A DNA stretch of 64,000 nt from Armatimonadota bacterium. GTDB lineage: Bacteria > Armatimonadota > UBA5829 > DTLH01. The DNA lies in assembly GCA_029551395.1 (NCBI GenBank), contig JAKPFN010000066.1, forward strand, positions 58,252 to 122,251. The letters are read 5' to 3'. The position numbers and the translations under genes are program-made. The stretch's first letter is position 1; every line of letters starts with the position of its first letter. The notes beneath the pieces are model-generated. The model ran no database searches. It saw only the letters and a program-made list of their open reading frames with translations, and was not told the origin of the DNA. This document shows positions 36,166-44,621 of this stretch, one piece after another.

Positions 36166-37877
36166 TTTTACGGATAGCTGTTTGTGGAGTCTGGGCTTTT
36201 ACGCTGGTTTTAATAATCTCTGCTAATACGTCTGTACAGGCACAGCAAGGCAGCGCTTACTATAACATCGTCTCAATCAAAAGTGAGCAGTTGAGCAATG
36301 CCGTTCGCATTACCATAACTGCTGATGGAGTCATATCTTACTATTTTAACAATCTTGATTATATAGATTGGGATGCCTACGAAAAGAATGGCTGGCGATA
36401 CACTCCAGACATATTGAAATCGACTCGTAAGCTGAGACTCCGTCTTTACAATGCGCGTTCACAGGTGGGCAGTTTTGCAAATGTGGGCAAATATCCTGTC
36501 AGTCACGTAGAACTCTCGGTTCCTCCAGGTAGTAGCAGCAGTTTTTCTCTGGATATCGATATTTCAATGTATGCCCCGATCAAGCTTCATAACAGCATAC
36601 TGGTAAATTGGGTGCCGAGCCAATTTGAGGTCGATACGAGCAATTCCAGAACATTTCAGATAAAAACAAGCAGTAACCGGCGGAGTTTGATAATCATAAT
36701 TTCCAGCGATAGACGTCCAAACAAAACTGTTCGCCGCAGTATTGATAATGTTGCGGAATCAAACCGTGAGCTTAAAGTCAGTTGCTCCAATGGAGAACTA
36801 AACATACACGCAAGAAATGCAAGACTTGCTGACCTGATAGATTCAGTCAGCCGTTCTACAGGCCGAAGGATTCTTGTAGACAGTTCCACAGACCGGCTAA
36901 TAACCGCAGAGCTGTTCAACATCACACTCGATGAGCTGCTTTTACGGTTAGCAGAAGGTTATGGGCTTGTCATTAGCGGAACGGATGATCAGCTTGTTTT
37001 GAGCGATATGCTTGCTGGTACTACCAGTGCCTATGTAGCAGGCTCTTCGTTTGAAATTCCTGTCAGGTGGTTGAGCGCGGAAAAAGCACGAAACCTGCTG
37101 CCTGCTTTCCTTCTGGATTACATTCGTGTAGATGAAGAACGCAATATGTTGATTGTCACTGGGTCACAATCGCTGGTGAAGAAGGTCACAGAAGATTTAG
37201 CTAAGGTAGATATTCCAGGCAGGACTGTACGGCTTCGCGTGAGGCTTTTTGAGTGTTCTTCAACTGAAGACCTTGCCAGAGAGCTTTCAGTCAGATGGAT
37301 AGGGGATGACAGAGAGATATCATTCAATACGGCTTCCAGCGACATATTTTGGGGAAAGCTGGAATCACCTGTATCTGATATTGACGCAAGGCTCGCAGCG
37401 CTTGTGGCAAACCAGGATGTGAAAATAACTGCTGACTCGGAAGCGGCAGTAATAAGCGGGCAGACTGCAGAGTTATTTGCAGGGCTTAACAAGTATGTGC
37501 AGTTTGAAACTACAGACGGTTACTACAAGGAATATGTGATTGAGCCAGTCGCAGCAGGAACCCGAATAAAAGTTACTCCATGGACCGGCGGAAACGATAT
37601 TTTTATGTCTCTGACTACGGTAGTTACCAACATTGGAGAAATTGACCCAATGAGCAGGCTTCCTGTTGTCAATACAAGGAGTCTGGAAGGGACATTTCGG
37701 ATTAGTCAAGGTGAGTCTATTTTGATCGGCGGGCTTACGCAGACGCAAAACTACAATACCACAAGAAAAATCCCGCTGCTAGGTGACATTCCAATCGTTG
37801 GCGGACTTTTCTGTAAGAAAATAAAACAGCAGGTAACATCCGATCTGGCGCTTTTGCTGACTGCAGAGACATACTGA
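36162..37877 (+). CDS. Secretin-domain protein 2 with AMIN-like domain, CTG start
   Basis: 571 residues from CTG 36162, which overlaps the previous stop (CTGA) and has GGAG 7 bases upstream. In this frame the next residues form a proper signal peptide (LRIAVCGVWAFTLVLIISA, then SVQAQ). The first conventional start, TTG near 36291, would remove the signal and part of the AMIN-like domain, so CTG (or ATT 36165) is preferred. The domain order is AMIN-like (NIVSIKSEQLSNAVRITI), STN-like (LADLIDSVSRSTGRRILVD), N1-like (VRWLSAEKARNLLPAF) and secretin core (SLEGTFRISQGESILIGGLT, KIPLLGDIPIVGGLF). It is the most diverged of the three, lacking the clean QIMID motif (GRTVRLRVRLFECSS instead). Confidence 0.8.
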   Translation: MILRIAVCGVWAFTLVLIISANTSVQAQQGSAYYNIVSIKSEQLSNAVRITITADGVISYYFNNLDYIDWDAYEKNGWRYTPDILKSTRKLRLRLYNARSQVGSFANVGKYPVSHVELSVPPGSSSSFSLDIDISMYAPIKLHNSILVNWVPSQFEVDTSNSRTFQIKTSSNRRSLIIIISSDRRPNKTVRRSIDNVAESNRELKVSCSNGELNIHARNARLADLIDSVSRSTGRRILVDSSTDRLITAELFNITLDELLLRLAEGYGLVISGTDDQLVLSDMLAGTTSAYVAGSSFEIPVRWLSAEKARNLLPAFLLDYIRVDEERNMLIVTGSQSLVKKVTEDLAKVDIPGRTVRLRVRLFECSSTEDLARELSVRWIGDDREISFNTASSDIFWGKLESPVSDIDARLAALVANQDVKITADSEAAVISGQTAELFAGLNKYVQFETTDGYYKEYVIEPVAAGTRIKVTPWTGGNDIFMSLTTVVTNIGEIDPMSRLPVVNTRSLEGTFRISQGESILIGGLTQTQNYNTTRKIPLLGDIPIVGGLFCKKIKQQVTSDLALLLTAETY

Positions 37878-37881
37878 AGGG

Positions 37882-39549
37882 ATGAGAGTGAAAATGAGCA
37901 TTAACCCAGGCTTGAGGTGCATTTTGAATAAAAGACCAGTTATCAGTCTGTTTATAATTTTATGCAGCCTGCTGCCGGCAGTATCCTACGGCGCAACTTA
38001 TGCTACCATAACCGATATCAGCACATCTCAGATGAGCAATGCCGTGCAGATTACCGTTAAAGCTGATGGAATACTGGAGTGTCAATACTCATATTATGCA
38101 TATGATGACGAACAGCCAGGTAAGCGCATTAAGCTGACATTTCCGGGTGCAAAATCTACAGTCAAGAATTTCATCGATGTAAGCACATATCCCGTAAGTT
38201 ACATTCAGACTTCAGTTCCTCAGGGAGCTAAAAATGGTATAGGGATTAATCTAACTGTCGGGTTGTTTACTTCTGCAAGCTACAATATAAGTGAAAGCCA
38301 GGACAGGCAGAGCGTTATAATCACTGTCAACAGCGACCGGACGCTGGAAACTTTTGACCGCAGCGCTTCGGACAATAACAGTGACCAGAAAACTGAACTG
38401 GTCTGCACATGTGAAGATGGTCTGCTGAGTGTAAATGCACTGAAAGCTGGTATGCTGGATGTATTCGGTGAGATTGCCAAGGCATCCGGGCTTAATATTG
38501 TTGTTGATGATGCAGTTGAGCGGCGTGTGGTCAGCATGTCTCTCGAGAGGGCTACTGCTGAAGATGTCTTAAAAGCAATCGCAGGCGCTTATGGTCTGGC
38601 CATGACTAAACGGGGAGATGTTTACATGGTCAGTGAGGGCGTTCCTACTGACTTGTCTACCTACAGGATGAGCGGTACAGCATCTTTCCCTATGAAGTAT
38701 GTCCAGGCAAAGACGGCATCCGGACTTCTGCCGACATTCCTTTACAGTTATCTGCATGTCAACAGCGAACAAAACGCTGTAGTTGTCTCTGCTCCTACTC
38801 AGATGCTTGAGAAAATCAAGTCTGACTTAGCTAAAGTGGACATCGCACCGCCTCAGATTATGATCGATGCAGTGGCTGTCGAGGTCTCATCCAACAATGA
38901 TTTGAATCTGTCGCTGCTGCTCGATGGAACTTGGGACAATGGAAAGTTCTCTTCCAACTCTGAGACAGGAGAATTGACTTATGCGACGCTCGATGAAGGT
39001 CTGGCGAAGCAGTTTCTTTCCAAAATCAAAGCGCTTGTAGCGAATAATAAGGCAAAGATCAATGCCAATCCGAGAATGGCAGTATTGAACGGGCATAGCG
39101 CGAATATTTTCATCGGAGCACAGCGGTTTATAAGGGTCGAGTATTCTTCTGGTTATGGAGATCCAGTGCAGCAGATCAAGGCTGTAGATGTTGGCACAAA
39201 GCTGATTGTTACCCCATGGACCGGCGGCAACGGAGAGATAACTACCAGAATCGTTCCAGAAGTAAGCAATATTGTTGAACTGGACCGTGAGACCGGGCTT
39301 CCAACACTCAGCAGCAGAACGGCAGCAACTACTGTGAGAGTGAAGGATGGGGAAACGATTATCATCGGCGGATTAACAACAGAACAGGAATATGATACCA
39401 GAAGAAAAGTGCCGATTTTAGGCGATCTGCCGATTATCGGTTCCCTGTTCCGCAGCAAAAGCAGGACAACTACGGATACAGAACTGCTCATCCTGATAAC
39501 ACCGAGGATTCTGAACGATTCAGGCCATCTGCCGGATAATCAAGAATAG
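37882..39549 (+). CDS. Secretin-domain protein 3 with AMIN-like domain
   Basis: 555 residues from ATG 37882, four bases after the previous stop; ATG 37894 is an alternative. Signal peptide (PVISLFIILCSLLPAVSYGA), AMIN-like domain (ATITDISTSQMSNAVQITV, ISYPVSYIQTSVPQG-type strands), STN-like domain (IAKASGLNIVVDDAVERRVV), N1-like domain (MKYVQAKTASGLLPTF) and a full secretin core (QIMIDAVAVEVSSNNDLNLS, INANPRMAVLNGHSANIFIG, VKDGETIIIGGLTTEQEYDT, KVPILGDLPIIGSLF, ELLILITPRIL). AMIN domains bind peptidoglycan or localise PilQ-type secretins. It ends the three-gene operon before a strong bidirectional terminator. Confidence 0.88.
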   Translation: MRVKMSINPGLRCILNKRPVISLFIILCSLLPAVSYGATYATITDISTSQMSNAVQITVKADGILECQYSYYAYDDEQPGKRIKLTFPGAKSTVKNFIDVSTYPVSYIQTSVPQGAKNGIGINLTVGLFTSASYNISESQDRQSVIITVNSDRTLETFDRSASDNNSDQKTELVCTCEDGLLSVNALKAGMLDVFGEIAKASGLNIVVDDAVERRVVSMSLERATAEDVLKAIAGAYGLAMTKRGDVYMVSEGVPTDLSTYRMSGTASFPMKYVQAKTASGLLPTFLYSYLHVNSEQNAVVVSAPTQMLEKIKSDLAKVDIAPPQIMIDAVAVEVSSNNDLNLSLLLDGTWDNGKFSSNSETGELTYATLDEGLAKQFLSKIKALVANNKAKINANPRMAVLNGHSANIFIGAQRFIRVEYSSGYGDPVQQIKAVDVGTKLIVTPWTGGNGEITTRIVPEVSNIVELDRETGLPTLSSRTAATTVRVKDGETIIIGGLTTEQEYDTRRKVPILGDLPIIGSLFRSKSRTTTDTELLILITPRILNDSGHLPDNQE

Positions 39550-39627
39550 AAATCCAGGGAAGGCTTAGAAGTTCATAATAGATAAAGGCCCTGAAGTATT
39601 GACCTCCAGTGTAGGATGTTAATTCTT

Positions 39628-39659
39628 TATCTCGGGGATTTTAGTGGATCCCCGAGATT
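39628..39659. terminator. Bidirectional terminator
   Basis: ATCTCGGGGA / TCCCCGAGAT, a perfect 10-bp stem with T-rich flanks, between the convergent secretin operon and the metallo-hydrolase gene. Confidence 0.75.
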
Positions 39660-39676
39660 ATAAACACACGATTTGC

Positions 39677-40333
39677 CTAAAGAGCGTGCTTCAGGACTAT
39701 GACACTTCTTTTTTCAGGAAGATTGTCCCGGTGGAATTCGATGCTGGTTGAGTCAAGCTGTTTAACATTCGGTTTCTCTTTGATAAAATCCTCCACAGGG
39801 CCTATTGGAAAATCGATCTTCTTTGTCTTGAAATGCATCGGAATCACGACTTTGGCACTCAATTGATCTGCAACCTGCCATGCTTCATCAGGTCCGATAG
39901 TAAAATAGCCTCCAATCGGTGTAAGGAGAACATCAACAGTCCCGACTGCAGCGGCCTGGTCTGGATTAAGCACGTGACCCAGGTCTCCAAGATGGCAGAC
40001 CTTTACTCCATCCACTGTAAATGAGAAAATCGTGTTCTTTCCTCTTTTCTCTCCGCCCGATTCGTCATGCATTGCCTGCACGCCGACGAATTCGATACCT
40101 GAAGCAACAAACCTGCCTGCTTCTTTGATGATAATCGGTGTGCCGGGTACCATGTTTACATAGTTATGGTCAGGATGTTCATGCGATACCGTTACTATAT
40201 CTACCGGTTGCTCGAGTTTGCCGTACCGGATAGCTCCATCATATCCTCCCGGCTGATAAGGATCTGTGACGATCTTTACCCCTGCATCAGATGTAATGAG
40301 AAATGCACTGTGTCCGAGCCATTGGATCTTCAT
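39677..40333 (-). CDS. UlaG-like metallo-beta-lactamase-fold hydrolase
   Basis: 218 residues. MBL fold of the UlaG/YtkL group: MKIQWLGHSAFLITSDAGVK at the N-terminus, the metal motif VTVSHEHPDHNYVN (HxHxDH-like), VCHLGDLGHVL, LLTPIGGYFTIGPDEA and VVIPMHFKTKKIDFPIGP with the last histidine. Named relatives include L-ascorbate-6-phosphate lactonase and a broad set of uncharacterised hydrolases. The small size and absence of ascorbate-pathway neighbours leave the substrate open. Cytoplasmic. It is convergent with the secretins and 82 bases past the dehydrogenase gene. Confidence 0.9.
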   Translation of the reverse strand: MKIQWLGHSAFLITSDAGVKIVTDPYQPGGYDGAIRYGKLEQPVDIVTVSHEHPDHNYVNMVPGTPIIIKEAGRFVASGIEFVGVQAMHDESGGEKRGKNTIFSFTVDGVKVCHLGDLGHVLNPDQAAAVGTVDVLLTPIGGYFTIGPDEAWQVADQLSAKVVIPMHFKTKKIDFPIGPVEDFIKEKPNVKQLDSTSIEFHRDNLPEKRSVIVLKHAL

Positions 40334-40415
40334 TTACAGCCTCCCAAAATATTCTAAACGGAAGTCACACCAGCGGCGAACGATGTCAATACATGTGGTT
40401 TTACCCTGGTGTATG

Positions 40416-41360
40416 CTAATGAATATGGCTTTTTGTGAAGCCAATTTGGTTAATCGTTTCTTTAAGTACTTTCTCGCTGTTTTTTATTCCTTGAAGCTCT
40501 GTTTCACTCAAGTCTATTTCTATAATTCCTGCCGCACCGGTTCTTCCGACGATGGTTGGCAGAGAAAGGCAGACATCTTTTATTCCAAGCGCACCGTGTT
40601 GAAGTGTAGAAACCGGCATTACAGACCGTTCATTCCTGAGAATTGCATGGACAAGTTCTCTTATGGTCACACCAACGGCATAACCGGCTCCGCCTTTGAG
40701 TTTTATCACTTCAGCGCCGCTTTGTTTGGTAAACCTGAAGGCGTCTTCTACTTTCTCCTTATCATATCCCGGAAAACTCCTTAATGGAACCCCATTTATT
40801 GTGGCAGTGCTCCAGATTGGAACCATAGTATCTCCATGCTCCCCTAAAATCAAGGCATCGACACTTTTTGGATCGACATCGAACCTCTCCGCAAGCACGG
40901 ATCTGAAGCGGGTAGTATCCAGAAGTGTTCCTAAACCTATAACTCTTTGAGGTGGAACAATGCCTGAGGCAGCAGCAAGGTAGGTCAGGATGTCTACAGG
41001 GTTGGAGACAACGCATATCAATACATCTTCAGGTAGTTTAGCGCGTTTAATATCATCTAAAATGCCCTTGAATACAGTCACATTGCGGTTTATGAGTTCC
41101 AGCCGGCTTTCATCCGGTTTTCTGCGAAGCCCTGCTGTTATTAGGACAATGTCTGAGCCGCTTATGGACTCTGGACCTCCAGCATAGATTTTCTGCGCCT
41201 CGACAAGCGCGGCTCCGTGTCTTAAATCGAGCGCTTCGCCTTCGGCAACATCTCTCGCTACATCCACAAGCGCCAGTTCTCGAACAAGTCCACCAAGCTG
41301 CAGTGCATAAGCAGCAGTAGAGCCAACTCTGCCTCCACCGCCGATAATGGTGACTTTCAA
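40416..41360 (-). CDS. Malate/lactate dehydrogenase (LDH-like MDH)
   Basis: 314 residues; TTG start with GGAGGT 6 bases upstream. NAD-binding glycine loop VTIIGGGGRVGSTAAYAL, cofactor aspartate in LALVDVARDVAEGEALDL, catalytic histidine in LGEHGDTMVPIWS and LGTLLDTTRFR. The substrate-specificity loop reads TAGLRRKPDESRLELINRN. An arginine at the position that is Gln in lactate dehydrogenases points to malate, but the following Asp-Glu resembles the lactate type rather than the usual Gly-Met. I therefore call it a probable malate dehydrogenase of the LDH-like group, oxidising malate to oxaloacetate, with the substrate not certain. Confidence 0.88.
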   Translation of the reverse strand: MKVTIIGGGGRVGSTAAYALQLGGLVRELALVDVARDVAEGEALDLRHGAALVEAQKIYAGGPESISGSDIVLITAGLRRKPDESRLELINRNVTVFKGILDDIKRAKLPEDVLICVVSNPVDILTYLAAASGIVPPQRVIGLGTLLDTTRFRSVLAERFDVDPKSVDALILGEHGDTMVPIWSTATINGVPLRSFPGYDKEKVEDAFRFTKQSGAEVIKLKGGAGYAVGVTIRELVHAILRNERSVMPVSTLQHGALGIKDVCLSLPTIVGRTGAAGIIEIDLSETELQGIKNSEKVLKETINQIGFTKSHIH

Positions 41361-41486
41361 TTAGAAACCTCCATGTCCAGTAACAGACAAACATACCGCG
41401 AATGCCATTTTGCAGCATATTACCATCAGGCATATAGCTGCCGTGAGGCTTATTTAGTTTTACCAACAAAGGTAGTTATAAAAGCA

Positions 41487-41514
41487 CGAAAGGCGGCCGA
41501 CTGGCCGCCTTTCG
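41487..41514 (-). terminator. Terminator of the TonB-dependent receptor gene
   Basis: CGAAAGGCGGCC / GGCCGCCTTTCG, a perfect 12-bp stem with a 4-base loop, followed on the minus strand by TGCTTTTATAA. Confidence 0.85.
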
Positions 41515-41547
41515 CTCGTCTGTTAAGTGCTTTTTATGGTTTACAGG

Positions 41548-43851
41548 TTAGAATTTCTTCACAACACCTAGAGTTATGAACCTTGGTGTTATGTAGGTTT
41601 CAGCTTCTTTTGAGCCGTCAGGATAGACATAGAAATGAGTTGGCTTTCCTGTGTTGAACACGTTCCAAATATTCAAGAATACATGGTCTCCCAGCCTTGA
41701 GCCTTCTGGGAGCTTCTTGATGATGTTCCACGAGAATACGAATGCATCGGGAGCATGACCTTGATATTCGGCTGTGTCTGCTGTGACGGCATCTGCAAGT
41801 CCACTGCCCCAGAAGAACTGGAAGTTATGCTCCCAGTCTTTATGCCTGTAGGCAGCAACTGCATTCAGCGTATGCCGCTGGTCCCAATCTGTATAAGTCC
41901 AGACACCTGGGGTGACTGATGATGTGAAGTCCGAAGCATTTGCGCGAGACCTCATCCATGTATAAGACAGCCAACCTTCCCAGTTATCGCTAAACCTCTT
42001 AGTAAGATAGAACTCACAACCTGTGCTCTTGCCTTCGCCCGAGTTGACGTATGTTCTTGCCATAGATGATGGATCAGCCGGGTTTACTGACTGACTCTGC
42101 AGCAGATCAGTGTAGTTTCTGTAGAATGGTGTGATCCTCATCAGTGTGTCGTTACTAAGCTGCTGCTCCCAGGTGATGTCCCAGGAGGTGCTTCTCTGAG
42201 GCTTAAGGTCGCAGTTTCCAAGTCTGTAATTGTTCCAGTCAGGATTGACGTAGATCCGTTCCATTACGTAAGTCGGCGGGAACTGTATGAATCTGCCCCA
42301 ACTGGTCTTGAGGACTGTCTTGTCATTAGGCTGATAGGTCAGTCCGAGCCTTGGGCTGATCTGTGATTCATCCGTATCCGGGTTTTCTACTTTGTTGAAC
42401 TTCATTCCATCGTAGCGGATACCAAACTCACCACGCCATCTGTCGTTTAACTTAACCTGATCCTGCATGAACAGGCCATACTGAGTCGAGGTTATATCTG
42501 TTGTATAATGATAATCGCCCCACTCAGGGAAGCCCAACATCGGGCCAAGGTCCGGAGTCCACGCCATGTAATAATTCTTACTGCGGATAATGCTGCCTCC
42601 GGTCTTGAACAGGTGGTTCTCGTTGAACTGGTTGGTATATTCAATCTGGAGCCCGCGCTGTCTGGTACCATAGTCAAGGTAAGTATACATCCCACCTTCG
42701 AATGAAAGCGCATCGATGAGCGCTTTCGTATTGTAGCGATAAGGTCGGATAGTGATAAACGATGACGGACTGAAGTTATGGCTCCAGGTCAGTCCTATGA
42801 TGTTGTATCCCTGATGACCGTGGTCGTTTTCAGGAGTTACAGGCTCGCGCATGTAGGTTATATCATGAACAGCATCCAGATAATACCTTGCACTTCCCTG
42901 GTTGATCAGAAGAGTCCATTTGTTGTCGTCTTTTGTATAGACGAACTTTCCAATATTGTCGGAACTCTCGCAACCGGCAAAGAACATTTTCTCAAATTCG
43001 GAGCGCCACAGATAGCTGCCTATGTAGTAGTCCAATCCTGATGGGCTGGTACCGCCAAATTCCAGGTAGCTTCCCTTGTAGCCCTGTGCGCCGCCTACCA
43101 GTTCAAGTCTACCGCCAGGTGCTTCGCTGCCGGTCTTCTTGATCTCGTTGAATACGCCGGAGATAGCATTGCCATACTCTGCACGGTAGCCTCCGGTGTA
43201 GATCTGCATTTTGCTCATACCGACAGTGACAGTATTGGTGCCGAAAACATTGGTCAGAGGTTCGGTAATGGGAATGCCTTCCAGCATATAACCGATTTCA
43301 TTGTCGCGGCCGCCTCTGATGTGAGGTCTGCCGTCTCCATCAACTGTGACACCAGGCTGTGTGCTTACTATACCTGGGATCTGGTAGAGGTTGTTAGGAT
43401 GGTTCTTTACCATCTTTTCCTGCCGTGAAGGTACAAGATAAAAAGATGTTGCAATATCTGGCTGAACCAGCTTCTTTTTCTTAATGACTACAACATCTGA
43501 CTCTTCTCTGGTTTCTTTTGTAAGGGCCAGTGTAGCCTGACTCGTCGAGTCCATTACAACCTGTACATCTTGTTCGATGCCTTCACCATAACCAACCAGG
43601 CTGGCTCGTACTTCATACGTTCCTGGTGGCACATTGGTAATGACGAAATAGCCATTCTCATCCGTCACTGTTGTAAGGTTGGTACCTTTAACTACAATGT
43701 TGACACCAGAGAGCTTTACTCCCGTCTCAGAGTCTGTAATAACACCTGAGATGATCCCCGTGGTACTTGCGCTAATTGGTGGCGCTAATGTGGTCATCAG
43801 TGCCATTATGGCCAGCAGTACAAGCAGCCTTCTTACCACTGAGTGTTTCAA
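41548..43851 (-). CDS. TonB-dependent outer-membrane receptor
   Basis: 767 residues; TTG start with AGGAGGG about 9 bases upstream. Signal peptide (LLVLLAIMALMTTLAPPISA), a carboxypeptidase-regulatory-like domain (GIISGVITDSETGVKLSGVN, GYFVITNVPPGTYEVRASL, about 30-115), then a plug (YQIPGIVSTQPGVTVDG, RPHIRGGRDNEIGYMLEGIP) and a 22-strand-type barrel ending FITLGVVKKF with the C-terminal Phe expected for BAM recognition. There is no clear TonB box at the N-terminus. Such receptors import large or scarce substrates using TonB-ExbBD energy, whose genes are not in the window. The ligand is unknown. It is divergent from the c-di-GMP riboswitch locus. Confidence 0.93.
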   Translation of the reverse strand: MKHSVVRRLLVLLAIMALMTTLAPPISASTTGIISGVITDSETGVKLSGVNIVVKGTNLTTVTDENGYFVITNVPPGTYEVRASLVGYGEGIEQDVQVVMDSTSQATLALTKETREESDVVVIKKKKLVQPDIATSFYLVPSRQEKMVKNHPNNLYQIPGIVSTQPGVTVDGDGRPHIRGGRDNEIGYMLEGIPITEPLTNVFGTNTVTVGMSKMQIYTGGYRAEYGNAISGVFNEIKKTGSEAPGGRLELVGGAQGYKGSYLEFGGTSPSGLDYYIGSYLWRSEFEKMFFAGCESSDNIGKFVYTKDDNKWTLLINQGSARYYLDAVHDITYMREPVTPENDHGHQGYNIIGLTWSHNFSPSSFITIRPYRYNTKALIDALSFEGGMYTYLDYGTRQRGLQIEYTNQFNENHLFKTGGSIIRSKNYYMAWTPDLGPMLGFPEWGDYHYTTDITSTQYGLFMQDQVKLNDRWRGEFGIRYDGMKFNKVENPDTDESQISPRLGLTYQPNDKTVLKTSWGRFIQFPPTYVMERIYVNPDWNNYRLGNCDLKPQRSTSWDITWEQQLSNDTLMRITPFYRNYTDLLQSQSVNPADPSSMARTYVNSGEGKSTGCEFYLTKRFSDNWEGWLSYTWMRSRANASDFTSSVTPGVWTYTDWDQRHTLNAVAAYRHKDWEHNFQFFWGSGLADAVTADTAEYQGHAPDAFVFSWNIIKKLPEGSRLGDHVFLNIWNVFNTGKPTHFYVYPDGSKEAETYITPRFITLGVVKKF

Positions 43852-44060
43852 TACAATAATCCCTCCTTGTCCTCCTGCACAACTTCAAATATCAGCTTGT
43901 TTTTTGGAGTCCTGCAGTGTCCGGCACTGCCGGCTTGTGGCAAATCTTGCCAAATAAAAAGTTCTACGTCAGCCATTATCGGATAAAACTGGTAATTTCC
44001 TCAGGGAGCAGTTGCTGAAGTTGCGTGGCATAACTTCTTTGGAAGTTGAGATAGGTTAGT

Positions 44061-44159
44061 GGCAGAGCTTTCGATAAAGGCAAACCCGTCGAAAGGCGGG
44101 GACGCAAAGCCAATGGGGCTAACTCCCGGTTAAATCCGGGAAATGCTTGCCAGGCTGCC
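44061..44159 (+). promoter_or_regulatory. Cyclic-di-GMP-I (GEMM-I) riboswitch 1
   Basis: All hallmark segments are present in order: GATAAAGGCAAACC, the GAAA loop (GTCGAAAGGC), GGGGACGCAAAGCC, a P3 arm (GGGGCTAACTCCCGG ... CCGGGA) and the 3' GCCAGGCTGCC. TGGCAG at 44060 and CTGCCA at the end close it. The last 11 bases (44149-44159) can alternatively pair with 44242-44252 (GACAGTCTGGC), which is followed by a T-rich tract (TTTTCCTTTT). That suggests a terminator competing with the aptamer, hence a ligand-ON switch. It lies upstream of the 62-residue ORF. Between 43852 and 44060 I see no gene. Confidence 0.95.
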
Positions 44160-44279
44160 AAAGCAAGTGCACAAACATCCTCGGCCCACGCTCATTGGGC
44201 TGCAAGCGGATTGAGGCCGCGGATGCTTGCGCAGGAGCTGCGACAGTCTGGCTTTTCCTTTTGTACGGAGGTAAGTATT

Positions 44280-44468
44280 ATGTGGACGCTGTATGACCCA
44301 TTAACCAGAACTGCACGAGCAGAAACTCAAAAAGCTAACAAGCCTAAATCTACTGCCTGCCCAACTCATGGCAGGAGAGCGCCATCGACTGCACAGAGAC
44401 TTTGGTTCCTTCTTGAACCAACAAGCCCACTGACCAGTCGGCATGGACTCAAGAACAGGATCACTTAG
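44280..44468 (+). CDS. Basic 62-residue protein downstream of riboswitch 1
   Basis: ATG 44280 with CGGAGG 8 bases upstream; 62 residues. The sequence is rich in Arg, Lys, Thr and Pro (DPLTRTARAETQKANKPK, THGRRAPSTAQRL) with a short hydrophobic patch (LWFLLEP) and no signal peptide. I recognise no family. Support comes from its position between two c-di-GMP riboswitches and its good ribosome-binding site rather than from homology. It ends 36 bases before the second aptamer. It could instead be a fortuitous frame in a long leader shared by both riboswitches and the subtilase. Confidence 0.45.
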   Translation: MWTLYDPLTRTARAETQKANKPKSTACPTHGRRAPSTAQRLWFLLEPTSPLTSRHGLKNRIT

Positions 44469-44504
44469 AACTCTAAGTTAATGGATGACTTGGAATTGAT
44501 ACTC

Positions 44505-44588
44505 CGATAAAGGCAAACTCATCGAAAGGTGGGGACGCAAAGCCGAGGACCTAAGTCTCACGGATGAGATAAGGTGGCCAGGTTACCG
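44505..44588 (+). promoter_or_regulatory. Cyclic-di-GMP-I (GEMM-I) riboswitch 2, controls the subtilase
   Basis: GATAAAGGCAAACTC, the GAAA loop, GGTGGGGACGCAAAGCC, GAGGACCTAAGTCTC with its P3 arm, then AAGGTGGCCAGGTTACC: a full GEMM-I aptamer. The 10 bases directly before it (44496-44505, TTGATACTCC) are perfectly complementary to GGAGTATCAA (44610-44619), which contains the subtilase ribosome-binding site just 2 bases before the ATG. Ligand-dependent folding of the aptamer would decide whether this mask forms, so translational control is likely. Confidence 0.95.
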
Positions 44589-44621
44589 AAGAGGACAAAA
44601 ACAATTGGAGGAGTATCAAAA

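Noticed and set aside
40416..41360. Firm call of L-lactate dehydrogenase
   Set aside because: The specificity loop has Arg (RKP) where lactate dehydrogenases have Gln, which favours malate.
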